Shown: one piece after another, positions 38,152 to 47,404 of the stretch
Position numbering within the stretch: the first letter of the stretch is position 1
How the letters are laid out: every line of letters starts with the position of its first letter
Assembly (NCBI RefSeq): GCF_036492835.1
Contig: NZ_AP025314.1
Span: 3,390,010-3,454,009, forward strand
Source: Fulvitalea axinellae
Lineage (GTDB): Bacteria; Bacteroidota; Bacteroidia; Cytophagales; Cyclobacteriaceae
Length of the DNA stretch: 64,000 nucleotides
Direction: 5' to 3'
Made by a program: the position numbers and the translations under genes
The notes under the pieces: model-generated
The model's input: the letters and a program-made list of their open reading frames with translations, nothing else
Database searches by the model: none
Told to the model about the DNA's origin: nothing

Positions 38152-39828
38152 ATGTTCGACCGCCGTACTACATACCGCAAGATCGCTAACCAACAGGCTC
38201 ACGACAGTGGAGGACTTGCTAAAGCTCCCGTTCAAGCTATGTTACATCACGGCAAGGCCTCTCAGTCTCTGGAATTACTTAAGAAACCTACCGATGTTTG
38301 GGGACCGATAATATTGCGAAAGGGAGCCGACCTACTGGTAGACGATGCCGGCAAAACCACCATACGAAAAGGGGACAAAGATGTGGAAATGCTGAGAGCC
38401 ATAGTTCCAAGCGGAGAATTCTGGGCTCCGGCCGAAAAGATAGAACTGTTGCGCTTCAAGGGAAGGGTTCGGGAACTGATGGTGTTCCTTAGAAAACTGT
38501 GGTTTGACAGGTCCGACATACTGGAACACCAAGGCGAACATCACACCGTATACGGCAAGCTAACCCATACGGAAGACAAACCGATGTACAAAGCCCCTAC
38601 AGACAGACTCCGCAAAGAGATTCTAAGCGTAGGCGCCCCCGATCGTTTGGTATGGACTTCCATGTTTAACCACGACATGCGCAAGACCACACCCGAAGAG
38701 GAATGCGAAAATTTGGAGCCTAATATGTGTCATTTTATCTCCAAAGGACGAATACCCATACGCCGGAGCGATACGATATACTGTTTCTTTATCAATGCTT
38801 TGACAGACCACTTGCCGGTGGTGATCCGCTACCTGATGCGCCACATCGTCGATTCCGTTCCATTGGGGCGCCACCTACGCTCGATGTCTACGGAATCCAT
38901 GCCTTTTTATTCCGACCAAATACCCTACGGTTTACTGCTTCAGGTAGTCGGCAAGTCCGAATTCGACTCCGTCAGCGCCACGCTAACCGAATATGCCCGA
39001 GCCAATCCGAAATTCTTTGACAAAGGACGATTGCCTATGAGCCAACCGCTTTGCAGGGGTATCAGCTGGGGCGAGATACCTCCTGTGGAATATGAGCATT
39101 ACCGCAGAGAGACTTTGGAAGACGCTCCCGCAAGCCCTTTCATTCGGATGAGCGAGGAGACGAAAACGCTGACTTTGGAAAAAAGAACGGCATCGGGCAA
39201 AAAGGTAACCGACAAAACCGGAAAGAAGAAACTCAAACACTTGGGTTATTCGGCCTCCAATATCCAAGGCCCCTTCATGGGACAAAGTCAACTGGAAGGC
39301 GGAGCACGTCCGCCACGCCGGGTGAGCGATATCAGTCCGATGGAATGGGTAAACTTTGCCCGCCGAAGCGACGACGTATTGGGCACCAGCCACTTGCCCC
39401 AAGTAAGGGAACTGGCCGAACACCTAAAGAGCGTGCAGTCCGGCAAGATCTGGCCGGGCGACGGTGAGCCCTTCGACACTCTCCGCGCATATGTTATCAC
39501 CGATGCCTTGATAGAGACCCAACGGCAAGGCTTCGAGGCTTTTGCCGCTAGAGCGTATCGCAAATTGACCAATGCGGGCGTGGATTTCTTCCAGCCACAC
39601 CTCAACCTGCCAGCCGACAGCCTGAACTTCCCGGTAACCAGACCGGGGCTCTCAGAGGAACTGCCAAACATAGGCGAATCAGTGTATACCGGCGTCAGGA
39701 AATTTCAGCCTGTAGGCCCTCTTCCGCCCGTCGATATCCGAAATCTGTCGTCAAAACACGATTATCAGGTAGATTTCGGTAAAAATTTCGACGAACAAGA
39801 AGAGGAACCCGGCTGGTCTTGGTTATGA
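38152..39828 (+). CDS. Unknown large protein with leader shared with the divergent kinase-like gene
   Basis: The ATG at 38152 gives 558 residues (MFDRRTTYRKIANQQAHD then SGGLAKAPVQAML); a TTG at 38104 would add 16 basic residues. The leader matches that of the divergent gene in the order MF, a basic stretch, Ala/Gly, G-x-AK-PVQ-x-x-L. The rest has no family I recognise. It contains CHFISKGRIPIRRSDTIYCF, LPVVIRYLMRHIVDSVPLGR, a Lys-rich loop around residue 355, and an acidic C-terminus (FDEQEEEPGWSWL). There is no signal peptide or TM helix. The pairing with the kinase-like gene suggests co-delivery or an effector/partner relation (inference). The gene is followed by a repeat-rich gap. Confidence 0.65.
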   Translation: MFDRRTTYRKIANQQAHDSGGLAKAPVQAMLHHGKASQSLELLKKPTDVWGPIILRKGADLLVDDAGKTTIRKGDKDVEMLRAIVPSGEFWAPAEKIELLRFKGRVRELMVFLRKLWFDRSDILEHQGEHHTVYGKLTHTEDKPMYKAPTDRLRKEILSVGAPDRLVWTSMFNHDMRKTTPEEECENLEPNMCHFISKGRIPIRRSDTIYCFFINALTDHLPVVIRYLMRHIVDSVPLGRHLRSMSTESMPFYSDQIPYGLLLQVVGKSEFDSVSATLTEYARANPKFFDKGRLPMSQPLCRGISWGEIPPVEYEHYRRETLEDAPASPFIRMSEETKTLTLEKRTASGKKVTDKTGKKKLKHLGYSASNIQGPFMGQSQLEGGARPPRRVSDISPMEWVNFARRSDDVLGTSHLPQVRELAEHLKSVQSGKIWPGDGEPFDTLRAYVITDALIETQRQGFEAFAARAYRKLTNAGVDFFQPHLNLPADSLNFPVTRPGLSEELPNIGESVYTGVRKFQPVGPLPPVDIRNLSSKHDYQVDFGKNFDEQEEEPGWSWL

Positions 39829-39920
39829 GAAAAGGTTAAGGGATTATCAAAACTATATTATGAAGCCCCATGGCCTATTTACTAGAAGAATAAAAGAGTA
39901 ACTTCATTGGTAGCGTCAAG

Positions 39921-39957
39921 TGTTAGATATCAAGTCTTAGACTCTTCATACCTAACA
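39921..39957. repeat. Hairpin element related to the 36.4-kb inverted repeat
   Basis: TGTTAGATATCAA (39921-39933) pairs with TTCATACCTAACA (39945-39957) with two mismatches, around GTCTTAGAC. It shares TTAGGTAT and GTCTTAG words with the element at 36394-36515. It lies in the 170-base gap before the CYTH gene. Confidence 0.6.
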
Positions 39958-39998
39958 CCGCAAACGCTCACGCTTAGCGACTAACCAACCCTTAGATT

Positions 39999-40472
39999 AT
40001 GGCAACGGAAATAGAAAGAAAGTTTTTGGTCAACGATAAGTTCAGCTCGGCTTTGGCTTCAGACTCGGAGCGCATTACGCAAGGCTACCTAAGCTCCGCC
40101 CCCGAGCGTAGCGTGAGGATCCGGATTAAAGGCAAGAATGGATTCTTGACTGTAAAAGGTCCAGTAAACGAAACGGGCACCAGTCGCTTTGAGTGGGAAA
40201 AAGTAATCCCCGTTCCCGAAGCCTTAGAACTGTTGGACCTGTGCGAACCGGGAGCTATTGACAAGACAAGGTTTTTGGTGCCGGCAGGCCCGCACACTTA
40301 CGAAGTGGACGTTTTCCACGGCGATAACGACGGCCTGATAGTGGCCGAAGTTGAACTCCGTCGTGAGGACGAAGACTTCGAAAAACCCGACTGGCTGGCT
40401 GAGGAAGTCACTGGCGATAAACGTTATTATAACTCGCAATTGGCCCGCAAGCCTTTTAAGGATTGGGATTGA
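39999..40472 (+). CDS. CYTH-domain triphosphatase-like protein
   Basis: A 157-residue single-domain protein starting MATEIERKFLV, the EIERKF signature of the CYTH fold. Alternating charged strands follow, as in a triphosphate tunnel: ERSVRIRIKGKNGFLTVKGP, RFEWEKVIP, DKTRFLV, YEVDVFHG, GLIVAEVELR. The C-terminus has EVTGDKRYYNSQLA. Bacterial short CYTH proteins hydrolyse inorganic triphosphate or related substrates in the cytoplasm; the exact substrate cannot be told from sequence. The gene is flanked by repeat-rich gaps and converges on ttcA. Confidence 0.93.
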   Translation: MATEIERKFLVNDKFSSALASDSERITQGYLSSAPERSVRIRIKGKNGFLTVKGPVNETGTSRFEWEKVIPVPEALELLDLCEPGAIDKTRFLVPAGPHTYEVDVFHGDNDGLIVAEVELRREDEDFEKPDWLAEEVTGDKRYYNSQLARKPFKDWD

Positions 40473-40480
40473 TGTTTTGG

Positions 40481-40630
40481 TAAAAAGTCCAAAGTAAAGA
40501 ATATTGGAATGATGAGTGTTCCAATACTCAGAAAAGCAAAAAGGGTAAAGAGTAACGGACCATTTGTCCCACACTCTTTACCCTTTTCAATTCTTTGAAC
40601 CCAGTACGCTTTGGACTCTTTACTTTTTAC
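40481..40630. repeat. Nested inverted repeats and bidirectional terminator between CYTH and ttcA
   Basis: AAAAGGGTAAAGAGT (40539-40553) pairs perfectly over 15 bp with ACTCTTTACCCTTTT (40573-40587), with A and T runs on both sides. That makes a strong terminator for both convergent genes. An independent hairpin, TATTGGAA/TTCCAATA, lies at 40502-40526. Outer sequences at 40479-40500 and 40608-40630 reuse the words GTAAAAAGT, CCAAAG and TAAAGA in shuffled inverted order. Confidence 0.8.
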
Positions 40631-40641
40631 TCACTCCCCAT

Positions 40642-41475
40642 TCAGAGTTCCATTTTGGAATCATCGTAGTTACGAGAGACTATTTCTTTTGGGGCCAAGT
40701 TCTCGAAATCCCAGAGGTTCGGGTCCAGCAAATGCGTGGGCGATACGTTCTTTAGGGCATTGAACATGATCTCTGTACGGTCAGGATACTTTTCTTCCCA
40801 CGTTTTGAGCATGCCTTTGATCACTTGCCTTTGGAGGTTTGGTTGCGAACCGCAAAGATTACACGGGATAATCGGGTAATCCGCCAACTCTGAATAACGG
40901 ATAATGTCCGCTTCTTTGCAGTAGGCCAAAGGCCGGATAACCACATGTTTGCCGTCGTCGGTGCGGTATTTTGGTGGCATGGCCTCCATTTTCCCGCTAA
41001 AGAACAGGTTCAGGAAGAACGTCTCGATAATATCTTCGCGATGGTGGCCCAAAGCAATGCGGGTAGCTCCTATTTCCTCGGCCAAACCGTAGAGCGTTCC
41101 CCGACGCAAACGAGAGCAAAGACTGCAAGTCGTGCGACCTTCGGGTACTTTTTCCTTTACAATACTATAAGTGTCCCGCTCTATGATGCGGTATTCGATA
41201 TCCAAGCTACTCAGGTATTCGGGCAGGATATGTTCCGGAAAGCCAGGTTGTTTCTGGTCAAGGTTTACGGCCACTATATCAAAGTTACCTCGTACGGTCC
41301 GGGCGTGGAGGAGCATGTCCAACATAGTGTAACTGTCCTTGCCACCCGAAAGGCAAACCATCACCTTGTCGCCTTCGCCAATCATCTTGAAGTCTTCCAT
41401 TCCCGACCAGAAGGCCTTCCTCAAACGCTTCACGAGTTTTCTGTCCTCGTGAGCCAATTCTTTCTCTACGATCAT
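40642..41475 (-). CDS. ttcA: TtcA-family tRNA 2-thiocytidine synthetase
   Basis: A 277-residue PP-loop ATPase. [18 protein letters not shown] holds the ATP-pyrophosphatase loop (SGGKDS, about 43-48). [10 protein letters not shown] (Cys 117 and 120) and the later [13 protein letters not shown] provide Cys residues for the iron-sulfur cluster and thiol chemistry. The order and length match TtcA, which thiolates cytidine 32 in certain tRNAs. Related PP-loop enzymes such as TilS or TtuA lack this Cys arrangement. It is the downstream gene of a same-strand pair with the HemY-like oxidase (81-base gap), though no pathway link is known. Confidence 0.92.
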   Translation of the reverse strand: MIVEKELAHEDRKLVKRLRKAFWSGMEDFKMIGEGDKVMVCLSGGKDSYTMLDMLLHARTVRGNFDIVAVNLDQKQPGFPEHILPEYLSSLDIEYRIIERDTYSIVKEKVPEGRTTCSLCSRLRRGTLYGLAEEIGATRIALGHHREDIIETFFLNLFFSGKMEAMPPKYRTDDGKHVVIRPLAYCKEADIIRYSELADYPIIPCNLCGSQPNLQRQVIKGMLKTWEEKYPDRTEIMFNALKNVSPTHLLDPNLWDFENLAPKEIVSRNYDDSKMEL

Positions 41476-41556
41476 AATCCCTGTGGGTACCTGAATATTT
41501 TACGCCCCGCGTATTACGTGCTTTTTTTGGAAAAAAACAAGTGTGAGGCCTAGCGC

Positions 41557-42759
41557 TTAAAGCCCTTTCATAAGGCGAAGTACCTCTTCCTTGGCCCGCT
41601 GGGCACAGTCTTCCAACGACAAGCCGTAGAAGTAATTGCCCACTACTGAAAGGCTGTCTGTCAGGTTGGAGTCTATTCGGTTTACGCGGTCGGTGTGGCC
41701 CATCTTCAGAGAAGGCACAGTGTGCCGTTTTTCAATTTCGAAGAGCAAATCGCTTTCCTTTAATCCCGTATTTTTCAGTAGCCAAGCTTTGGCTTCCTCC
41801 GCCTGAACACTGGCACTTTTGGTGTGTACGGTAAGACTCCTGTATTTTTCGTCAGGAAATACGTCGCGCAACACGACCGAAGAATACGGCCCCGACAAGG
41901 GTACGGCCCCAGCCAGTTCCGGCCAGTTCAAGGCCTCTTTCGGAACAACGAAGCCGAATGACTTAAGGGAGAACTCCTCAATATCGGAAAGACTTTGGGC
42001 TAGATCAGGAAAACAGTCCATCACCAAACCCGCCGTTATCGAGGGAGGTGTGGCCAACACAAGTTTAGAAGCGTGGAAAACTTGGTCGTCTTCGGTTTTG
42101 GCTTCGTATACACCATCTTTAAAATCCACACTTACCACTTTCACTCCCGTATGGGCGGATACTCCCGAAGCATCCACAAAGGCTTTTAACAGCGTCTGGA
42201 TTCCCCCTTTGAAGCTCATACTCTTCGGAAAGCTTTTGTCACGGCTTCCGCGACGCTTCAAGAAGATGTCGGCGGGAAAGTCGTCGGCGGGCTGAAGGAT
42301 TACGGCGTTGAACATGGCCGTCAGTAATGTATCGTAGTTCTTCTTGCCTGTTATCGCCGAGTAAAATTCCCTAACCGTCTTTCCGTCCTTTTTTGTAAAA
42401 AAGAGCTTTGGAAGATTAGCGAATAACGAAGCGAAGGACAGCTTGGATGGAATGGAAACTATTTTCCCTTGGTCCAAAACCTTGAACGAAGCTTTGCCTC
42501 TGGCCATTACCATCTTTTCGAGATTGGCGTCCCTTACGGCTTCCAACAAATGGGTGTAAGAGTTGTAACAGGTATGGGCTCCGAGTTCGAACCAGAAATC
42601 ATTGTATGAAGGACTGTTTACACAACCGCCAACGCTCTGGCCAGCGTCCAGCAACGTAACCGTTCCTGCTTTTTTTGAAGCCCAGTAAGCGGCCAATACT
42701 CCGCTGATCCCACCACCGATAACCAATACGTCCGACACTATATCTTGCCTGTGATTCAT
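41557..42759 (-). CDS. hemG: Protoporphyrinogen-oxidase-like FAD-dependent enzyme
   Basis: The ATG at 42759 (MNHRQDIVSDVLVIGGGISG) puts the dinucleotide-binding GxGxxG at residues 11-20 of 400; the upstream GTG frame is implausible. FAD-family marks follow: LLDAGQSVGGCVNS after the first strand, and a C-terminal SLSVVGNYFYGLSLEDCAQ, matching the FAD-binding end of HemY-type oxidases. The middle (SMSFKGGIQTLLKAF, KLVLATPPSITAGLV) also fits. It should oxidise protoporphyrinogen, or coproporphyrinogen in the HemY/CgoX group, for haem synthesis. The symbol is uncertain between hemG, hemY and cgoX. It shares a strand with ttcA. Confidence 0.82.
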   Translation of the reverse strand: MNHRQDIVSDVLVIGGGISGVLAAYWASKKAGTVTLLDAGQSVGGCVNSPSYNDFWFELGAHTCYNSYTHLLEAVRDANLEKMVMARGKASFKVLDQGKIVSIPSKLSFASLFANLPKLFFTKKDGKTVREFYSAITGKKNYDTLLTAMFNAVILQPADDFPADIFLKRRGSRDKSFPKSMSFKGGIQTLLKAFVDASGVSAHTGVKVVSVDFKDGVYEAKTEDDQVFHASKLVLATPPSITAGLVMDCFPDLAQSLSDIEEFSLKSFGFVVPKEALNWPELAGAVPLSGPYSSVVLRDVFPDEKYRSLTVHTKSASVQAEEAKAWLLKNTGLKESDLLFEIEKRHTVPSLKMGHTDRVNRIDSNLTDSLSVVGNYFYGLSLEDCAQRAKEEVLRLMKGL

Positions 42760-42942
42760 ATAGATTCGCTGTTCATTTCCCAAGAATAGGCGGGCCAAGG
42801 CGTCACCCAATTGCCCGCATCAGTTCTGAAGCTACAGAATAATGAGTATATTAGTAACGTTTTCTTTAAAATAAAACAAGGCCGCACGCCGTGCCGCCGG
42901 GCTTTTAGCCCCCAAACGAACGGAATGAAAACCTAAACCCTT

Positions 42943-44532
42943 ATGTCAACTACTACCGAGAAAGAGATCTCACAGAACCCGGAGGAAACGAAGGGCCTTT
43001 TCAACAAATTCCTAAGCGTAGTGGAAAAAGCGGGCAACGCCCTGCCCCATCCCGCCACGCTTTTCGCCGGCCTTGCTTTGCTGGTTGTGGTGCTTTCGGG
43101 CATTACGGCGGGCCTTGGCCTTGAGGTGACCAACCCCGGCACCGGTGAAGTGATCCGCCCCGTCAACCTGATGACCGTAGAGGGCCTTCACCGCATTTTG
43201 ACCGGCATGGTGACCAATTTCACAGGATTCGCCCCCTTGGGCGTAGTGCTCGTAGCCATGCTGGGTATCGGCATCGCCGAAGGCAGTGGGCTTATCGGCG
43301 CGTTGATCCGCCTGATGGTTCTCTCGGCGCCAAAGCGCATGATGACGTTTATGATCGTCTTCGCCGGCGTTATCTCGAACACCGCCAGTGAGGTGGGTTA
43401 CGTGCTGTTGGTGCCTTTGGCCGCCATTATCTTCTTGGGCATGAAGCGCCACCCTATCGCCGGACTCGCCGCGGCTTTCGCCGGGGTATCGGGCGGTTAT
43501 AGCGCAAACCTGCTGTTGGGTACCATTGACCCTCTGTTAGCGGGTATTTCGCAGGAATCGGCCAATATCATTCACCCTGTCGCAGCCGGACTGTATACGG
43601 TAAATCCCGCCAGCAATTACTTCTTCATGTTTGCCTCCACTTTCCTGATCGCCCTTGCGGGTACTTGGGTGACGGAGAAAATCGTTATCCCACGCCTTGG
43701 CGTATACGAAGGCGACGAACAAGTGGAAAGCGTAGAGCCTCTGAACGACAAAGAACGCCGCGGACTTAAAATAGCCGGGCTTGTTGTGTTGGCACTATTG
43801 GCCATTATTGTTGCGGGTATCGCCCCTGAGGGCGGATTCCTCCGTAACCCCGATCCGGAGATGGATACGATGCAGAGCATCCTGAAGTCGCCTTTGATGA
43901 AAGGAATCGTGAGTTTCATCTTCCTGTTGGCCGCCGGCGCCGGCATAGCCTACGGATTCGCCGCCAAGACTTACAAAAACGACTCGGACGTAATGGACGG
44001 CATGGCCAATTCCATGAAGACTCTGGGCTCGTATATCGTATTGGTGTTTTTCGCCGCACAATTCGTGGCTTACTTCAAGTGGACAAACTTGGGCTTTATC
44101 TTCGCCATCAACGGAGCGCAGATGCTACAGGCTTTGGACCCGGGCGTTATTCCGCTGATGATCGCCTTTATCTTGCTTACTTGCATGATCAATATGGTGA
44201 TGGGATCGGCTTCCGCCAAATGGACCTTGATGGCTCCTGTTTTCATCCCGATGTTTATGCAATACGGCGTTTCTCCTGAGCTTACCCAGCTTGTGTACCG
44301 TATCGGTGATAGCGTTACGAATATCATCTCTCCGATGATGTCGTACTTCGCGCTTATCGTGGCCTTTATCCAGCGCTATGACAAGAAAGCCAGCATCGGT
44401 ACAATGATCGCCACTATGCTACCTTATTCATTGGTGTTCTTGGCCGTATGGACCATACTTCTAGTTATCTGGATGCTCGCCGGTTGGCCGATTGGTCCAG
44501 ATGCACCGCTTGATTACGTAATGCCTAGCTAA
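42943..44532 (+). CDS. AbgT-family transporter
   Basis: A 529-residue inner-membrane protein with about ten or more hydrophobic segments. The N-terminus [20 protein letters not shown] and the motifs [56 protein letters not shown] and [18 protein letters not shown] are typical of AbgT proteins. E. coli AbgT takes up p-aminobenzoyl-glutamate, and some relatives export sulfonamides, so the direction here is uncertain. It is monocistronic, with a strong terminator, and no abgA or abgB hydrolase lies beside it. Confidence 0.95.
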   Translation: MSTTTEKEISQNPEETKGLFNKFLSVVEKAGNALPHPATLFAGLALLVVVLSGITAGLGLEVTNPGTGEVIRPVNLMTVEGLHRILTGMVTNFTGFAPLGVVLVAMLGIGIAEGSGLIGALIRLMVLSAPKRMMTFMIVFAGVISNTASEVGYVLLVPLAAIIFLGMKRHPIAGLAAAFAGVSGGYSANLLLGTIDPLLAGISQESANIIHPVAAGLYTVNPASNYFFMFASTFLIALAGTWVTEKIVIPRLGVYEGDEQVESVEPLNDKERRGLKIAGLVVLALLAIIVAGIAPEGGFLRNPDPEMDTMQSILKSPLMKGIVSFIFLLAAGAGIAYGFAAKTYKNDSDVMDGMANSMKTLGSYIVLVFFAAQFVAYFKWTNLGFIFAINGAQMLQALDPGVIPLMIAFILLTCMINMVMGSASAKWTLMAPVFIPMFMQYGVSPELTQLVYRIGDSVTNIISPMMSYFALIVAFIQRYDKKASIGTMIATMLPYSLVFLAVWTILLVIWMLAGWPIGPDAPLDYVMPS

Positions 44533-44558
44533 GACTTCAGAACAAATAAGTTGAATAG

Positions 44559-44599
44559 AAAAGCCCCGGAAGGACTCAGTCCTTTTCCGGGGCTTTTTT
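44559..44599 (+). terminator. Terminator after the AbgT gene
   Basis: AAAAGCCCCGGAA pairs with TTCCGGGGCTTTT around an inner region that itself pairs (GGACT/AGTCC), followed by a T run. Confidence 0.9.
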
Positions 44600-44763
44600 G
44601 ATGACTTGGCAGTTTTATACCGCTTATATAGCCAAGCCCTCTGTACGTAAAGTCTTTTTCTCCCTAAAACAGCTCCCCAACATCAATAGAATCGCTTCAT
44701 CGATCCAATCCATCTTAAGGACGCACACATTCTTATGTAATAAGGGAAGGACTATTATCAGGG

Positions 44764-44792
44764 CATAAAAAAACGCCGTAAAATACGGCGTT
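44764..44792 (-). terminator. Minus-strand terminator for the Bat genes
   Basis: On the reverse strand AACGCCGTA and TACGGCGTT pair around a 3-base loop and are followed by seven T residues. It ends transcription of the BatB-BatC pair. Confidence 0.85.
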
Positions 44793-44821
44793 CGAATTCT
44801 TTATCGGTTACAGAAAAAGCC

Positions 44822-45820
44822 TTACCACTGTGGTCTGTCTCGCTTGACAGGTTTTGACGGCTTTCTTTTCAACTGCTGTATATACTGCCTTTCGGAGTTT
44901 TTCATGGCTTCAAGGATCTGCTGGGCTTTCTGTTTGGAAAGCTTCATCTCCTGAAGTTTCTTTTCTATTTCCTTCTCTTGTCGCTTAGCCCTTTCCTGAG
45001 GGGTTTCTTTCTTGTTTTGGTCCTTGCCTTCGGATCCTTGCTTATTTTTATTCTCCTCCTTGTCTTTGTCTCCTTGGCCCTGATCTTTTTTGTCTTTATT
45101 CTGCTCTTTCTGATCCTTTTCGTCTTTGCCTTTTTGTTGATCTTTCTGCTCGTCTTGTTTGTCTTTTTCGTCTTTGTTATCCTCGTTTTGGTTCTGATCT
45201 TTTTTATCCGGGTTATTCTTATCGTCTTTGTTTTCTTCGTTGTTCTTATCCTGGTTCTTGTCGTCTTTCTTATCCTCTTTTTTGTTATCCTGCTTTTTGT
45301 CTTGGTTTTGTTGCTGGTCCTTATTCTTATCTTGGTTTTTATCCTGATTCTTGTCGTCTTTGTTCTTGTCTTGATTCTCTTGCTTCTGCTGGTCCTCAAG
45401 CATCTTTTTCACCACCTCGTAATTATGTCGGGCGTTGGCGTTGTTTGGATCAGCCATCAAAGCCTCCTCAAGATATTTCAAAGCTACTTTCAGACCTCCC
45501 GATTCAGCCATCATCATCCCCAATTCCGAGTAAGCCAATGACTTCAGATTGTTATCATTGCCCAAAGTCACATCCGTAAACGACGCCATAGCCTTTGCGG
45601 TGTCACTCATATGCAGGTATGCCGTGGCCAAATTAAAATCGATGCCCGGATCGGTAACGCCCAACGAGTCTCTCAATGTCAAGTAATCCGTGACGGCGAC
45701 TTTGTATTCGCCTTTGAGGTACGCGTCTTTAGCGCTTCTTTTCAGTCGATTGATTTCCGACACGTCCCCGCCGTCAAGCCAAGGGGTAACAAACAGCAAA
45801 AAAAGCAAAAGGGGTTTCAT
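44822..45820 (-). CDS. batC: BatC-like TPR protein with very charged low-complexity tail
   Basis: A 332-residue protein with an N-terminal hydrophobic signal (MKPLLLFLLFVTPWLDG). TPR repeats cover about 25-145 (AYLKGEYKVAVTDYLTLRDS, ALKYLEEALMADPNNANARH). Residues about 150-275 are almost only Asp, Lys, Asn, Gln and Glu, with repeats like KNQDKNQDKNKD. A final helical part has a basic end (KRKPSKPVKRDRPQW). This is the form of BatC in Bacteroidota Bat operons, where it works with the von Willebrand proteins at the inner membrane or periplasm. It lies 58 bases downstream of the BatB-like gene. Confidence 0.82.
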   Translation of the reverse strand: MKPLLLFLLFVTPWLDGGDVSEINRLKRSAKDAYLKGEYKVAVTDYLTLRDSLGVTDPGIDFNLATAYLHMSDTAKAMASFTDVTLGNDNNLKSLAYSELGMMMAESGGLKVALKYLEEALMADPNNANARHNYEVVKKMLEDQQKQENQDKNKDDKNQDKNQDKNKDQQQNQDKKQDNKKEDKKDDKNQDKNNEENKDDKNNPDKKDQNQNEDNKDEKDKQDEQKDQQKGKDEKDQKEQNKDKKDQGQGDKDKEENKNKQGSEGKDQNKKETPQERAKRQEKEIEKKLQEMKLSKQKAQQILEAMKNSERQYIQQLKRKPSKPVKRDRPQW

Positions 45821-45878
45821 ATATCTTTTATCCTCTGTTTTCTCTTATAAGACAACGAAAAAAAAGGTTGTTTTTGTA

Positions 45879-46850
45879 TCAGATCTTGATTGTTCTGATA
45901 CTTATCAAAGCGTCAACGGCCATCAGGAACAGAGCCAAGGCCAAGAAATAATAGTATTTATTGTCGGCCACGTCACGCTTGGTGGTGTCGCGGACATTGC
46001 CTTTAATCTTCTTGATGTCGGCAATCATCTTTTTGGTGTCGTCACGCTTATCGCTAATCTCGTAGTATTTCCCGCCTGTGGAAGACGCCAGCTCACGCAA
46101 TGATTTCGGATCGAGTTTCGAAACTACCGGTTGTCCGAATTCATTCAGAATGTACCCCCGTCGGCCGGAACGCAGACGGCTTCCTTTTTCCGTACCCACG
46201 CCCATGGCAAACAGCACCAAGCCCTTTTCCTTCACTTCGCCGGCAACCGAAGCGGTCGCCTCGCCGTGGTCCTCTCCGTCGCTGACCAATATAATGATCT
46301 TCGACTTTTCGGCGGCCTTCGGTTCGTCTTCGGTCAGCATCTTGTCCAACGCGATTCTAAGAGGCGGGCCGAAGTCGGTTCCCGCATCAGGCACCAAACC
46401 GGTGTTAAGGCTTTCTATATAAAGATATAACGCCGATCTGTCGTAAGTCATGGGGCACTGCACAAAAGCCTCGGAAGAGAAAATAATCAGGCCGATACGG
46501 TCCGTGGAAAATTGATCGACAATATTCTTTAGCTCGTACTTCACGCGTTTCAACCGCGACGGTGACACATCGGTAGCGTTCATAGATCCCGAAAGGTCTA
46601 CGGCGAAAAAGATATCCTTGCCCGTGGCCTTGACCTCTTTGCCTATTTTGCCGAAAGAAGGCCCCAACAGAGCCACAAGCATCAGCCCGAAGTATAGCGA
46701 ACGCAATACGAGTTTGATCGCAAGTTTATAAAAAGGCGCATTGAGTTTCCGCGCGGCGTCTACCGTCCGCCAGATAAAGGCGGCGTAGGCCAAGACAAAA
46801 ACCGACGTAAAAACGATCTCGGTAATTCCAAACGATTCAGTCCAGCTCAT
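45879..46850 (-). CDS. batB: BatB-like von Willebrand factor A membrane protein
   Basis: A 323-residue protein with two N-terminal membrane helices (IVFTSVFVLAYAAFIW; VLRSLYFGLMLVALLG) and one at the C-terminus (YYYFLALALFLMAVDALIS). Between them is a vWA domain with an intact MIDAS, DIFFAVDLSGSMNATD (D85, S87, S89), plus PDAGTDFGPPLRIAL and ILVSDGEDHGEA. This matches BatA/BatB proteins of the aerotolerance-type operon. Only a BatB-BatC pair is visible; no MoxR ATPase, BatA, BatD or BatE lies here, because tRNA genes occur immediately upstream. The role is probably envelope stress or complex assembly (inference). Confidence 0.88.
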   Translation of the reverse strand: MSWTESFGITEIVFTSVFVLAYAAFIWRTVDAARKLNAPFYKLAIKLVLRSLYFGLMLVALLGPSFGKIGKEVKATGKDIFFAVDLSGSMNATDVSPSRLKRVKYELKNIVDQFSTDRIGLIIFSSEAFVQCPMTYDRSALYLYIESLNTGLVPDAGTDFGPPLRIALDKMLTEDEPKAAEKSKIIILVSDGEDHGEATASVAGEVKEKGLVLFAMGVGTEKGSRLRSGRRGYILNEFGQPVVSKLDPKSLRELASSTGGKYYEISDKRDDTKKMIADIKKIKGNVRDTTKRDVADNKYYYFLALALFLMAVDALISIRTIKI

Positions 46851-47136
46851 CCTGATACCCTTGTTCGATTTATCCTACAACCCATTTCCCTACAAAGCGG
46901 AAAAACCACTCCCAATGGGAAAATAACCCTGAAAATAGGAAAAAACTTTGACTATTTCCTACACCGCACGATTTTCAGCCGACACTGGCATGACTGTGGG
47001 GATGGTTTTGTGCCAAAGAAAAAAACTTCTTCGACACAGAAAAAATCACCTCGGGTTAAAGCGTTACTAATTAACCGATTATTGGCCCGAAACGCCCCTG
47101 AGGACAAAAACAGGCGCATTTTTTTCATGCAGAAGG
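46851..47136. other. Noncoding stretch before the tRNA promoter
   Basis: I see no gene here. The bases just after 46851 presumably carry the Bat promoter on the minus strand, but no clean TAnnTTTG match is visible. Short frames inside this gap overlap tRNA DNA and look spurious. Confidence 0.4.
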
Positions 47137-47168
47137 TTTGGCAAGTTGAAAATCTTCTGTTATGTTTG
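47137..47168 (+). promoter_or_regulatory. Bacteroidota-type promoter for the tRNA cluster
   Basis: TTTG at 47137-47140 and TATGTTTG at 47161-47168 are separated by 20 bases, matching the TTTG / TAnnTTTG primary-sigma consensus of Bacteroidota. The predicted transcript starts about 36 bases before the first tRNA. Confidence 0.75.
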
Positions 47169-47211
47169 CATCGCTTTTCGGGACAACGGTTGCGAAAAAC
47201 GACAAACAGAT

Positions 47212-47302
47212 GGAGAGTTGGGTGAGTGGCTGAAACCAGTAGTTTGCTAAACTGCCGTACCCTTCCCGGGTACCGGGGGTTCGAATCCCCCACTCTCCGC
47301 CA
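47212..47302 (+). tRNA. tRNA-Ser (GCT), CCA encoded
   Basis: The acceptor strands GGAGAGT and ACTCTCC close a 91-base class II tRNA. The anticodon loop reads TTTGCTAA, giving anticodon GCT for AGC/AGU codons. A long variable arm (CCCTTCCCGGG-type) and the T-arm GGGGGTTCGAATCCCCC follow. CCA is encoded at 47300-47302. Confidence 0.96.
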
Positions 47303-47306
47303 CTTT

Positions 47307-47380
<74 letters not shown>

Positions 47381-47404
47381 CAAATTTTATCGATAAGAAT
47401 TTCA

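Noticed and set aside
44978..45541. Hydrophobic 187-residue plus-strand frame opposite the BatC tail
   Set aside because: It is the complement of a Lys/Asp/Asn/Gln-rich repeat, which reads as Leu/Val/Phe on the other strand. It is not a membrane protein gene.
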